Assembly: GCF_014636275.1 (NCBI RefSeq)
Contig: NZ_BMEB01000010.1
Location: 1 to 54,885 of the forward strand
Direction: 5' to 3'
Length of the DNA stretch: 54,885 nucleotides
Source of the DNA: Cellulomonas carbonis
GTDB taxonomy: Bacteria > Actinomycetota > Actinomycetes > Actinomycetales > Cellulomonadaceae
In this document: piece by piece, positions 8,234-15,570 of the stretch
Layout of the letters: every line of letters starts with the position of its first letter
How positions within the stretch are numbered: the first letter of the stretch is position 1
Notes under the pieces: model-generated
The model's input: the letters and a program-made list of their open reading frames with translations, nothing else
Database searches by the model: none
Told to the model about the DNA's origin: nothing
Made by a program: the position numbers and the translations under genes

Positions 8234-8458
8234 CTAGGTCTGCTAGCGAACCTAGCCCACCTAGGATTCATAGCGTCGCAGACACGCCACCCGACCAGCC
8301 TAAGCGCCGCTAGGAATCCTAGGATTCCGCTGTCGCGGGCCACCAGCTTCGCTCGCGCGCCCGAGAGCGGCCGGCCGCGCGAACCATGCCGCTAGCCTTC
8401 CTAGTTTTCCTAGCGATCCTAGGTGCCCTAGGTTTGCTCTAACTCCTAGGATTTCTAG
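8234..8458. repeat. Centromere-like array of CTAG motifs in 9-bp phase (candidate parS)
   Basis: CTAG, mostly as CCTAGG or GCTAGC variants, recurs at exact 9-bp spacing. The first block is at 8234, 8243, 8252 and 8261 (with ATAG at 8270). The second is at 8310 and 8319. The third is at 8392, 8401, 8410, 8419, 8428, 8446 and 8455, the position 8437 being degenerate; a CTTAGG continues near 8463. CTAG is rare in high-GC actinobacterial DNA, so this phased array is not chance. Position just upstream of parA suggests the parS centromere and par promoter operator, bound by the RHH partner. Confidence 0.8.
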
Positions 8459-8481
8459 GTCCCTTAGGCCAGTTGCCTTAG

Positions 8482-8820
8482 TCAGACGGGCATCGCCTGG
8501 CGGTCGGGGATCCAGGCGTACCAGGGGGCGCGTCCGGAGATGTCTTGCTCGACGCAGACGAAGCCGCGGGAGCGGGCGACGACGTAGAGCTGGACGGTGA
8601 TCTTGTGTCCGCCGTAGGTGTGGGTGGTGATGACTGCGCGTCGTGGGGCGGGCAGCATCGTGGCGGGCTTGGGGTCACCGTTGGTGACGATCCAGGAGTC
8701 GTAGTGTGCTCGAGCCGGACGGTCCACGACCGCAGTGTGCGCCCAGCCCCTGACATCGGCCTCGAGCTGCCTGCCCCTGGTGGCCAGGTGAGCCGGGCCA
8801 GCGGAGTCCTCGTCGTGCAT
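8482..8820 (-). CDS. Hypothetical protein next to the par centromere
   Basis: A 112-residue reading frame starting MHDEDSAGPAHLATRGRQLE and ending WYAWIPDRQAMPV. The C-terminal half looks like a small beta-rich fold (RAVITTHTYGGHKITVQLYV, RGFVCVEQDI). I do not recognise a family. It begins 38 bp after the Rep stop and ends at the edge of the CTAG array, so it may be cotranscribed with rep. No good ribosome binding site is visible, and an alternative frame of 92 codons overlaps it, so the call is moderate. Confidence 0.5.
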   Translation of the reverse strand: MHDEDSAGPAHLATRGRQLEADVRGWAHTAVVDRPARAHYDSWIVTNGDPKPATMLPAPRRAVITTHTYGGHKITVQLYVVARSRGFVCVEQDISGRAPWYAWIPDRQAMPV

Positions 8821-8858
8821 AGCCCATGCTGCTGCGCCCGCCGGGGTGGGCGAGTGGG

Positions 8859-10805
8859 CTAGCTGGCGAAGGCCAGGAGGGTGTAGCCGGAGGGGTCGTC
8901 GTCCTCCGGTGGCCACCAGAAGTCCTCGGCCGGATCCGCGGGGGAGTCGGTGTGCTGCTCGTGGCGTGCGAGCCACGCGCGCCACCGTCGCCGTTCGGCG
9001 GTGTAGCGGCGCATCTGGGCCACGACGTCGTCCAGGACACCGAGGATCTCGGCCGCGCGCAGCAGGTGGTGGGGGAGAGCGACCAGGGTGCGGTCGTGTC
9101 GCTCGAGCAGCCCGTGGGAGCTGAGGGTGTCGACCGCGTCGTGCACGGAGGACCTGGCGATCCCGGTCGCGGTGACCAGGGAGGTGATGGTGTTGGCGCG
9201 CCCGTTCTCGACGGCCTCGAAGACCAGGGCCGCCACGGGTCCGAGGGTGCGGAACACGGGCCGCAGCGCGTGCGCCCTGCCGCGGTCCCAGCGCAGGTCA
9301 GCGGCCATGGCGACCAGGTCGGTGGGGATAGTGAGCTCGTACAGGTCGCCGTGCTCACCGCGGGCCGGTTCGATGAGGTCGATCCACCCACCGGGCTCGG
9401 ACGCCAGCCGGCGCAGCACCGTGGCGACGGTGGAGTGGTCGGCTCCGACCGCGATGGCGAGCGACCTGGTGCCGTAGGCGATGTAGCGGGTCCCGGACTT
9501 GTGTGCGGCTTCTCCGAGCGCACGGAGGACGAACCGGGTGAGGTACCCGGCCCTGCCGGGGAACCGGTGCTGTTCCGTGGCGCGCAGGACGGTGCGCCAG
9601 GTGCGGATGTGGTCGTGCTCCGCGTGCGGGTCCAGTAGAGCGGGGATGCCCGCGTGTGTCTTTAGGGGGCTTGTGTGGGATCTGCGGACATGGTTCTCCC
9701 CGGGGGTTCTGGTGGGTGGTTCTTGACGGGCGGTGGCCAGGAACGTCTGGGCGTTGTGCCAGTCCTTGGCCAGGGACGCGGGCCGCTGGGTGGGGCGGTA
9801 GCGGGCGTACAGGGCCGCCAGTCCTGGCCAGCGGCCGTCGTGCAGGCGGGCCGCGACGTCGGCCAGGGACCACCCGGCGGCGACGGCGCCGGCGATGACG
9901 CCCTGACGTGCCTCGGAGGGGGACGCGTAGCGGTTGGTGTCGTACAGGCCGGTCTCGGCGATGCTGCGCAACCGGGCGGACAGCTGCCCACCACGGCCCG
10001 CCGGAACCCCGGAGGGCTCCTGGGGCCACGCGGCGGTCTGGGCGGCCTTCCAGGCGGAGATCTCCGCAGCCAGGCCCGTGCGTAGGGCTGTGAGCACATC
10101 AGCGGGATTGGGGCGGCGCAGCACGTCGTACGCGGCGGCCAGCGGCATCGTGAGCCGTTGGTGGCCGCCGGTCTTGTGCGTGGAGCCGGGCACGCGGATG
10201 CACCCGGTCTTCAAAGACCGGTGCGGGCCCGGGTCCAGCGTGGGATGCGACGTCGCCAGGGCCTCGACGAGCTCGCGGGCCACGTCGTACGGGACACGGG
10301 CGGTGAACGGGACGTAGATGTGCACCCCGCCGCTGGGGGAGGCGTCGGTGACGAACCGGGCGCCGTGACCGCGCAGCAGCCCGGTCAGGCGGGCGGCGTC
10401 GGCCGCGACCGCGTCCGGGCCGCCGCGGGAGGCGTCCAGGTCCAGGCACAGCGCTGCGCAGCACCCATCCGCGCCGTAGACGCGCACCGCGGCCGGGGCG
10501 GTGGGCAGGGCCTTGCTCAACGGCCGCTCATCCCGGGTGCGGTACTCCAGCAACCCGCGCGCGGTCCGCACACCCAGACGCATCCGCGGCGCACCAGCCA
10601 GCAACGGGGCCAACGCAGCCCACGCCGCACGGGCTGCCTCCACGTCCGCCGACCCGCGCGCAGGCACTACCGGGGGAGCGGTGAGCAGGGTCGCGCTGGG
10701 AGGCGCTTCGGGTGAATCGCCGACGACACGCCTCGGCGTGTCAGCCGGGTGCGCTAGTGCGGGTGCGTGTGTGTGAGTTACCTTGGGCTCCAAGCGAACA
10801 GACAC
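8859..10805 (-). CDS. Plasmid replication initiator with PrimPol-type domain and C-terminal HTH
   Basis: A 648-residue protein. Around residues 90-230 it resembles archaeo-eukaryotic primase-polymerase domains. The metal-binding pair is in CAALCLDLDAS (hhhDhD). SPSGGVHIYVPF is the (S/G)GxxH motif, followed by the basic RVPGSTHKTGGHQRL. The second half has two winged-helix-like stretches: GTRSLAIAVGADHSTVATVL and ITSLVTATGIARSSVHDAV. This layout matches Rep proteins of actinobacterial plasmids that prime and initiate replication. It is the only candidate initiator in the window. The gene lies between the par operon and a small RHH gene, consistent with a replication-partition core. Confidence 0.75.
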   Translation of the reverse strand: MSVRLEPKVTHTHAPALAHPADTPRRVVGDSPEAPPSATLLTAPPVVPARGSADVEAARAAWAALAPLLAGAPRMRLGVRTARGLLEYRTRDERPLSKALPTAPAAVRVYGADGCCAALCLDLDASRGGPDAVAADAARLTGLLRGHGARFVTDASPSGGVHIYVPFTARVPYDVARELVEALATSHPTLDPGPHRSLKTGCIRVPGSTHKTGGHQRLTMPLAAAYDVLRRPNPADVLTALRTGLAAEISAWKAAQTAAWPQEPSGVPAGRGGQLSARLRSIAETGLYDTNRYASPSEARQGVIAGAVAAGWSLADVAARLHDGRWPGLAALYARYRPTQRPASLAKDWHNAQTFLATARQEPPTRTPGENHVRRSHTSPLKTHAGIPALLDPHAEHDHIRTWRTVLRATEQHRFPGRAGYLTRFVLRALGEAAHKSGTRYIAYGTRSLAIAVGADHSTVATVLRRLASEPGGWIDLIEPARGEHGDLYELTIPTDLVAMAADLRWDRGRAHALRPVFRTLGPVAALVFEAVENGRANTITSLVTATGIARSSVHDAVDTLSSHGLLERHDRTLVALPHHLLRAAEILGVLDDVVAQMRRYTAERRRWRAWLARHEQHTDSPADPAEDFWWPPEDDDPSGYTLLAFAS

Positions 10806-10876
10806 GCCGAAGGGTGTGTCGAACGGAGCTCTTCACCTCCCGGGCGCCAACCACACGGGTGAAGAACTTTGAACTC

Positions 10877-10902
10877 GGCCCGTCCCCTCAGGGGGGCGGG
10901 CC
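10877..10902 (-). terminator. GC-rich hairpin, likely terminator of the RHH gene
   Basis: GGCCCG (10877-10882) pairs with CGGGCC (10897-10902), and the CCCC/GGGG inner stem extends it. It lies 16 bp beyond the stop of the minus-strand RHH gene and before the rep start. On the minus strand it is followed by a moderately A/T-rich stretch rather than a clean T run, so it may be a weak or partial terminator. Confidence 0.5.
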
Positions 10903-10917
10903 ATCGCTTTGTCTGGG

Positions 10918-11154
10918 TCAGGCTGGGATGTCGAGCGCCTCCTGATGGTTGTCCGGCTCTTCCCACCACACCGGGCGGCCAGTCGGGTCAAGCTCCGCCC
11001 GGTCGATCAGCGCCTCGAGGATTGCCCACTTCGGCGCGCCGGTAGCAGCGACCATGGCCTCGAGCTTCTGCTTGGCTTCGGCGTCGACCTCGGCGAACAC
11101 GGCGACGCGTCCAGCTCCTGTGCCGCGGGCACGCCGCGTGGTCTTGACTGCCAT
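10918..11154 (-). CDS. Small ribbon-helix-helix-like protein
   Basis: A 78-residue protein. After a basic start (MAVKTTRRARGTGAG) comes RVAVFAEVDAEAKQKLEAMV, then GAPKWAILEALIDRAEL, the strand-helix-helix arrangement of CopG/RHH proteins. It lies just upstream of rep, where plasmids often carry a copy-number or autoregulatory repressor. Upstream in-frame ATGs (to 11178) exist within CCTAGACATAGACATAGG, which might be an operator. The start at 11154 is chosen because homology-like sequence begins there. Function as regulator is inferred. Confidence 0.6.
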   Translation of the reverse strand: MAVKTTRRARGTGAGRVAVFAEVDAEAKQKLEAMVAATGAPKWAILEALIDRAELDPTGRPVWWEEPDNHQEALDIPA

Positions 11155-11222
11155 GGTGGTCAACCTAGACATAGACATAGGCAGCCCGGGCGAACTTGAT
11201 CGGCGTGTCGAGGACGGGATCG

Positions 11223-11849
11223 TCATGCCGTCTCCGTCCGAACGATGACCACACGGTGGTCCCCGACGAGGACGGCTGCGCCGGGAGGCACGTGCAGAGG
11301 TCGTTCCGGCTGGGCGTCGCGGCGTGTGCCGTGAAGTTCCACGGCGGTGCCGTTGGTGGAGTCTCGGTCGGTGACGGTGACCGCACCTTTGTCGTCGACA
11401 TCGATCCGGCTGTGCGTCTTGCTCAGCAGGCGGGTGGGATCACTGACGGCAAGCACGACGTCGACGAGCTCGCCTGGGCGTGGCCGAGGGTTGCGTCCGA
11501 TGAGGAAGGACAGTCCGGCCGGGCTGGCCTGGGTGTCGTCTACGACGAGGTGGACGGGCGCGACAGCGTTGGCCGCAGCACGGCCGGGCGTCGGCTCTAC
11601 ACCGTCCACGTAGCCACTGGGGTGGACGATCAGCGGCCAGCTGCCCTCGGGGTCAGTGGCGGTGACTCGGACCGGTCGCCCCAGCGCGGACGCTGCCCGC
11701 AGGGCCACAACGCCGATGGCGGCCTGGCGAGCGGAGACGACGTCACCGGTGGGCGGTACGGGGTAGGAGATCCCCTGGATGGTGACCTCTGCGCTGGTGT
11801 CCGGGTGGATCGTCACCGTGATCCGCGGGAAGTGGGGGACCGTGCTCAT
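11223..11849 (-). CDS. FHA-domain protein
   Basis: A 208-residue protein. Residues about 110-205 form a forkhead-associated domain: LSFLIGRNPRPRPGELV, then LLSKTHSRIDVDD, VTVTDRDSTNGTAVEL and LHVPPGAAVLVGDHRVVIV. The GR, SxxH and NG signature residues for phosphothreonine binding are all present. The N-terminal half (ITVTIHPDTSAEVTIQGISY) is unassigned. The ATG at 11849 overlaps the stop of the cell-wall hydrolase as ATGA. It is the last gene of the minus-strand conjugation operon; it may sense Ser/Thr-kinase signals to control transfer. Confidence 0.85.
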   Translation of the reverse strand: MSTVPHFPRITVTIHPDTSAEVTIQGISYPVPPTGDVVSARQAAIGVVALRAASALGRPVRVTATDPEGSWPLIVHPSGYVDGVEPTPGRAAANAVAPVHLVVDDTQASPAGLSFLIGRNPRPRPGELVDVVLAVSDPTRLLSKTHSRIDVDDKGAVTVTDRDSTNGTAVELHGTRRDAQPERPLHVPPGAAVLVGDHRVVIVRTETA

Positions 11850-12898
11850 CGCAGCTGGATCCCGACAGCGGACATGAACGTGACGGGGTCGGTCGACGCC
11901 CCGTTGACGTAGACCTCGAAGTGCAGGTGGCAGGCCGTGGACGAGCCGGTGTTGCCGACCAGGGCGATGTTGTCGCCGCCTTCGACGTGGTCGCCGACGT
12001 CGACGAGGACGCCGTTGGCGTACATGTGCGCGTACCTGGTGCGCAGCCCACCGCCGTGGTCGATCTCGATGAGCTGGCCATAGCCGCTGGCCGGCCCAGC
12101 GACGGTGACGACGCCGTCGTTGACGGCCCATACGGGGCTGTTGCACCCCCCGCCGCCCAGGTCCACACCAGCGTGGAGGCGCCACTCGCGGAAGATCGGG
12201 TGCAAGCGCATCCCGTATTGGCTGGTGACGGGTCCTGCCGCTGGCTGGGCCCACCCGTCGGGGTTGACCTGCCCCGGTACATCGGGGATGCCGGTGCAGG
12301 TGCTTGAGCCGGTGCCCGGAGTAAGGCCGGTGCGGGTACCGCTGACTGCTTCGACGACCGCCACGGCCGCGTCCCAGTACCGTTCGTAGTGGTACGGGTC
12401 GGCGTTGCGCTGGGTGCGGTGGGCGACGATCGTCGGTGCGATCGACTCGCGGTTGGCGATGCGGGTCATCGCCCGGAAGAAGTTCGTGGCGGAGGTGTAC
12501 GGGTCCATCCGGTCCTCGTACGAGCCCCAGGCGCCGTTGTCGCGCTGTTGGAACAGGCCTCGGCTGTCCGGTCCGACGGCGTCGCCGTAGTCCAGGACTC
12601 GCAGCCCGGACTCTCCCATCGCGGTCATCACCCCGATGGTCTGGTCGCGTACGCCCAGGCCGAGGTCTGCGCCGGCGCGCAGGATGTGCACGGCGTTGGC
12701 CAGCTGTTCCCCGCTGTAGCCGGCGACGGCGCGCTGGGGGAGTGCGGCAGGATCGACGATGACGCTCGAGTCGCCGGGGTTGCAGGAGGCGTCGGCGACC
12801 GTGGAACCGAGCAGGACGAAGCCCAGCGCCCCGCCAATCAGGGCGAGTGGGGCGACGACAACACCGGCGACGACCGCCAGGGACCGGGCAGGAGCCAC
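11846..12898 (-). CDS. Membrane-anchored bifunctional cell-wall hydrolase (transglycosylase-like + M23 peptidase)
   Basis: A 350-residue exported protein. An N-terminal hydrophobic segment (LAVVAGVVVAPLALIGGALG) anchors or exports it. Residues about 60-190 resemble a lysozyme-like transglycosylase, with the catalytic glutamate in TAMGESGLRV and GLFQQRDNGAWG. Residues about 225-340 are an M23/LytM peptidase: YGMRLHPIFREWRLHAGVDL, YAHMYANGVLVDVGDHV and HLHFEVYVNG carry the zinc-ligand histidines. Such VirB1/TcpG-like proteins open peptidoglycan for the type IV secretion channel. The start is a GTG one base after the lipoprotein gene stop. Confidence 0.93.
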   Translation of the reverse strand: MAPARSLAVVAGVVVAPLALIGGALGFVLLGSTVADASCNPGDSSVIVDPAALPQRAVAGYSGEQLANAVHILRAGADLGLGVRDQTIGVMTAMGESGLRVLDYGDAVGPDSRGLFQQRDNGAWGSYEDRMDPYTSATNFFRAMTRIANRESIAPTIVAHRTQRNADPYHYERYWDAAVAVVEAVSGTRTGLTPGTGSSTCTGIPDVPGQVNPDGWAQPAAGPVTSQYGMRLHPIFREWRLHAGVDLGGGGCNSPVWAVNDGVVTVAGPASGYGQLIEIDHGGGLRTRYAHMYANGVLVDVGDHVEGGDNIALVGNTGSSTACHLHFEVYVNGASTDPVTFMSAVGIQLR

Positions 12899-12899
12899 G

Positions 12900-13451
12900 T
12901 CAGCCCACGCTCTCCGGCGGACTGATCCGCTCCACGAGCCACGGGCTTGCCTCGCCGGTCCGGCTCAGGAGCACCGTGTAGGGACCGACGTCGGTCGGCA
13001 CCTGGACTCCAGCGACCGAGGCGCTGGCATCGTCGATCAGCACGCCCTCGCCTGTTACCGCCCGCACGGGCACGTTGGTGGGGTCCACGTACTGGTAGTC
13101 CATCTGCGCCTGGACGCTCATAAGCGGGGCGAGGTCGGACCACCACTGCTCGTAGGGCTGGTCCGGGCGCGCGAACAGCGTGACGGCCTGGACAGCGACG
13201 CTGATAGCGGCGGCGCGGTCGACCTCGTCCCAGGACGGATCGCCTGGCGGTGTCACGGGCGATCCATCGTGGAAGTCCGGCACACCCACACCTGATGAGA
13301 CCTCCGGGGCGGCGGGGGAAGGCTCCGTCGCGGTCGGGGGCGATGCGGCGGGCCCAGCCGCCGGTCGGGCCTCGCCCGGCGCGCCTGGGGGACTAGAGCA
13401 CCCCGCGAGCATCAGTGTCAGCGCGATCGCCACCGGTGTCCGTGACCGCAA
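12900..13451 (-). CDS. Conjugation-operon lipoprotein
   Basis: A 183-residue lipoprotein. The TTG at 13451 gives LLRSRTPVAIALTLMLAGC, a basic n-region, hydrophobic core and lipobox LAGC ending at the modified cysteine. A GGGGGG site lies 8 bp upstream. A Pro/Ala-rich linker follows and then a globular part (AAAISVAVQAVTLFARPDQP...YEQWWSDLAPLM), reminiscent of the NTF2-like extracellular domains found beside type IV secretion genes. Longer in-frame starts overlap the HTH gene and would bury the signal sequence. The role is probably structural at the outer face of the membrane. Confidence 0.75.
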   Translation of the reverse strand: MRSRTPVAIALTLMLAGCSSPPGAPGEARPAAGPAASPPTATEPSPAAPEVSSGVGVPDFHDGSPVTPPGDPSWDEVDRAAAISVAVQAVTLFARPDQPYEQWWSDLAPLMSVQAQMDYQYVDPTNVPVRAVTGEGVLIDDASASVAGVQVPTDVGPYTVLLSRTGEASPWLVERISPPESVG

Positions 13452-13477
13452 CAGCCCTGCCCCCCTGCAGTTGTCGA

Positions 13478-13741
13478 TCAGCCGGTGGGCGGATCGTCCT
13501 CCTCGCTCACCGGCGCTGGTGGCTCTTGCGTGGCCCGAGCCTGGTTGCTCTGCGACCTGAGGTAGCTCTTCACCTCGTCGCGCAAGATCACCCACGTCGC
13601 TTCGACCTTGTAGGCAGGGATCACCCGCCGGTTCAGCCAGTTGTAAGCGGTCGGGCGAGAGACGCCGAGCACCTCGGCGAGCTGCTCCACCGACAGATGC
13701 CGCGGTAGGCCCTCGAACAGCTCATCCAAGGGTTCGCCCAT
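13478..13741 (-). CDS. Excisionase/MerR-like helix-turn-helix DNA-binding protein
   Basis: An 87-residue protein whose HLSVEQLAEVLGVSRPTAYNWLNRRVIPAYKV is a helix-turn-helix of the excisionase (HTH_17) class. The rest is an acidic, proline-rich tail. The ATG at 13741 is used; a GTG at 13765 would add eight residues. It is the first gene of the minus-strand operon and faces the plus-strand transfer operon across a short AT-richer gap, so it is well placed to regulate both. Confidence 0.8.
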   Translation of the reverse strand: MGEPLDELFEGLPRHLSVEQLAEVLGVSRPTAYNWLNRRVIPAYKVEATWVILRDEVKSYLRSQSNQARATQEPPAPVSEEDDPPTG

Positions 13742-13853
13742 GCGCCACACAGTAGTGACCGCCACAGCGCACTATAGAGACTAGTAACAGATAGACGCAA
13801 TATGCTTCCTGAGATAGCGTCGCGGTGTACCGTACTTCCGCGCCCTGGCCTAT
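13742..13853. promoter_or_regulatory. Divergent promoter region between the two conjugation operons
   Basis: This 112-bp gap separates the divergent HTH and DUF6668 genes and is visibly richer in A/T than its surroundings. It includes CTATAGAGACTAGTAACAG followed by ATAGACGCAATATG. It must hold the promoters for both operons and probably the operator of the HTH protein, but I cannot place -35/-10 boxes with confidence. Confidence 0.5.
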
Positions 13854-14513
13854 ATGTCGGGATTGTCGCAGTACGCAGGGGGGACCTTGACCACAAACCC
13901 GTGGCTGTCGCCGCACGCCTCGAGCCAGGCGCCGGCCGCGGTCGAGCCTGTCCGGCTGCCCGCGGAGCGCCGTCTAGGTGCCACGCGCCCGCAACACGGG
14001 GTCCAGGCGCCCGACATGGTGGACCAGCTCCCGATCCACCAGCAGCCAGCGCCGGTGGCCGTGTGGTGGCTCGGTGTCCACGGCGGCGCGGGGGAGTCCA
14101 CGCTGGCTCGCCTCCTCCCGGGCGGGCGAGCCGCGGGCCATGCGTGGCCGCGCCCGCCGGCGACCACCTACACGCCGACCCGGGTAGTCCTCGTCGCCCG
14201 TTCCCACGCCTCGGGGCTGCAAGCCGCCCAGAGAGCGGCCACTCACTGGGCCAGCGGCCATCTACCCGACATGGAAGTGCTCGGTCTGGTGATCGTCGCC
14301 GACGCGCCGGGACGGCTCCCGCGGCCGCTACGCGACCTCGCCGCACTGGTCTGCGGCGGTGTGCCCCGCGCCTGGCACGTCCCGTGGAACGAGGACTGGC
14401 GCCTCGGACGTGATGCCACCGCCGAGACCGCGCCCGCCGCAGTGCGTCGCCTCCTCGCCGACCTGCACGCGCTCATCCCAAGCTCAGGACCCGCCGCCGG
14501 CGGCACCCTCTAA
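13854..14513 (+). CDS. DUF6668-like protein with degenerate P-loop
   Basis: A 219-residue protein. VAVWWLGVHGGAGESTLARL around residue 70 looks like a Walker A motif in which the usual lysine is replaced by glutamate (GGAGES rather than GGxGKS). RVVLVARSHASGLQAAQRAA and MEVLGLVIVADAPGRLPRPL follow, in a ParA-like Rossmann order. This is the pattern of DUF6668 proteins in actinobacterial transfer operons. Without the lysine, ATP hydrolysis is doubtful. It is the first gene of the plus-strand transfer operon. Confidence 0.7.
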   Translation: MSGLSQYAGGTLTTNPWLSPHASSQAPAAVEPVRLPAERRLGATRPQHGVQAPDMVDQLPIHQQPAPVAVWWLGVHGGAGESTLARLLPGGRAAGHAWPRPPATTYTPTRVVLVARSHASGLQAAQRAATHWASGHLPDMEVLGLVIVADAPGRLPRPLRDLAALVCGGVPRAWHVPWNEDWRLGRDATAETAPAAVRRLLADLHALIPSSGPAAGGTL

Positions 14514-14527
14514 CGGAAGGAACCTCC

Positions 14528-14806
14528 ATGCTCGACAGCCTCACCGCCGCGGTGATCACGACCATCCCCAATCCCACCCCGGTCCAGCCGCCGGGCACCG
14601 AAGGCCTGCTGGACATCATGGGCTGGGTGAAGTGGGTCGCCCTCGCCATCTGCATCATCGGCCTGATCGTCGCCGGAGCGATGATGGCCATCCAGTCCCG
14701 CCGCGGCGAGGGCGGCGAGCACGCCGGCAAGATCGGCATGGCCCTTGGCGGCGTCATCGTCATCAGCGCCGCCGGAGCCCTCGTCGGCTTCCTCATGGGC
14801 GCCTGA
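14528..14806 (+). CDS. Small pilin-like (TrbC/VirB2-type) membrane protein
   Basis: A 92-residue protein with two transmembrane helices, about residues 31-53 (WVKWVALAICIIGLIVAGAMM) and 68-90 (GMALGGVIVISAAGALVGFL), joined by a short polar loop QSRRGEGGEHAGK. GGAAGG-class site AACGGAAGGAACCTCC precedes the ATG. This is the size and topology of VirB2/TrbC-like subunits, and its place ahead of the VirB6-like and ATPase genes fits. Its loop resembles that of the VirB6-like protein at 15571 (RMRRGEGLASVGRIG), so the two may share ancestry. Confidence 0.75.
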   Translation: MLDSLTAAVITTIPNPTPVQPPGTEGLLDIMGWVKWVALAICIIGLIVAGAMMAIQSRRGEGGEHAGKIGMALGGVIVISAAGALVGFLMGA

Positions 14807-14814
14807 GGCTCCCC

Positions 14815-15567
14815 ATGGCAAGCGGCGACACCGAGCAGAGCCCCTGGACACGCCCCGGCTTCATCGCCGCAGGCCTGGTCGTGGCGATCGTGCTCGTCCT
14901 GGCCGTGGTCCTAGGACTGAACGCAGCGAACAACGCAACCGCGGACCCGGAGGCGTCAGCAGACCCAACCGCCGTCCCGACGGCCACGCAACCCTCAGCG
15001 GACCCCGAGCCGACCGGAGCCACCGGGGAGAGCGTGTGCGGTCTCGACGGTGTCGCCTCGGAGCACGCCGTTACTAGCACCATCCCAGCGACATGGGAGT
15101 TCCAAGGGACGATCGCATACCCCACGTCTCCGGAGTTTGGTCCAGGCCTCACCGATGACCAAGGGATCCGCGCGTGCTTCCAGCGCTCGCCTCAGGGCGC
15201 GGTCGTGATGGCAGCGAACGCTCTCGCTCAGGGAAGCGACCCCGTGACTGGTGCGGTGTGGGCTGAATCAGCACTCGGCCACGGGCAGTACCGCGATCAA
15301 CTACTGGGGGAACTCAGTGGCGCGGGGAGCGACGCGACGGGGAGCCGACTGAACATCGCCGGGTTCAGGGTGCTGGCGTACGACGGCGAGACAGCCACCA
15401 TCGATCTCGGCGTACGTGGCTCCGCTGGCGGCCAGAACATCACCTTGTCCGGCGTCTACGAGCTCGTATGGCAGGACGGCGACTGGAAGATCAACGCTGA
15501 TGTCCGGCAACCACTCGACATCGCCACCATCCCGGACCTCGCCGGCTACATCAGCTGGGGAGCGTGA
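14815..15567 (+). CDS. Single-pass membrane protein of the transfer operon
   Basis: A 250-residue protein with one N-terminal transmembrane helix (FIAAGLVVAIVLVLAVVLGL). An Asp/Pro/Thr-rich linker follows (ADPEASADPTAVPTATQPSA) and then an extracellular domain beginning VCGLDGVASEHAVTS. The C-terminus (GVYELVWQDGDWKINADV) looks like the final strands of an NTF2/VirB8-like fold. I do not recognise a named family. Location between the pilin-like and VirB6-like genes, 3 bp from the latter, indicates a structural part of the secretion channel. Confidence 0.75.
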   Translation: MASGDTEQSPWTRPGFIAAGLVVAIVLVLAVVLGLNAANNATADPEASADPTAVPTATQPSADPEPTGATGESVCGLDGVASEHAVTSTIPATWEFQGTIAYPTSPEFGPGLTDDQGIRACFQRSPQGAVVMAANALAQGSDPVTGAVWAESALGHGQYRDQLLGELSGAGSDATGSRLNIAGFRVLAYDGETATIDLGVRGSAGGQNITLSGVYELVWQDGDWKINADVRQPLDIATIPDLAGYISWGA

Positions 15568-15570
15568 CGC

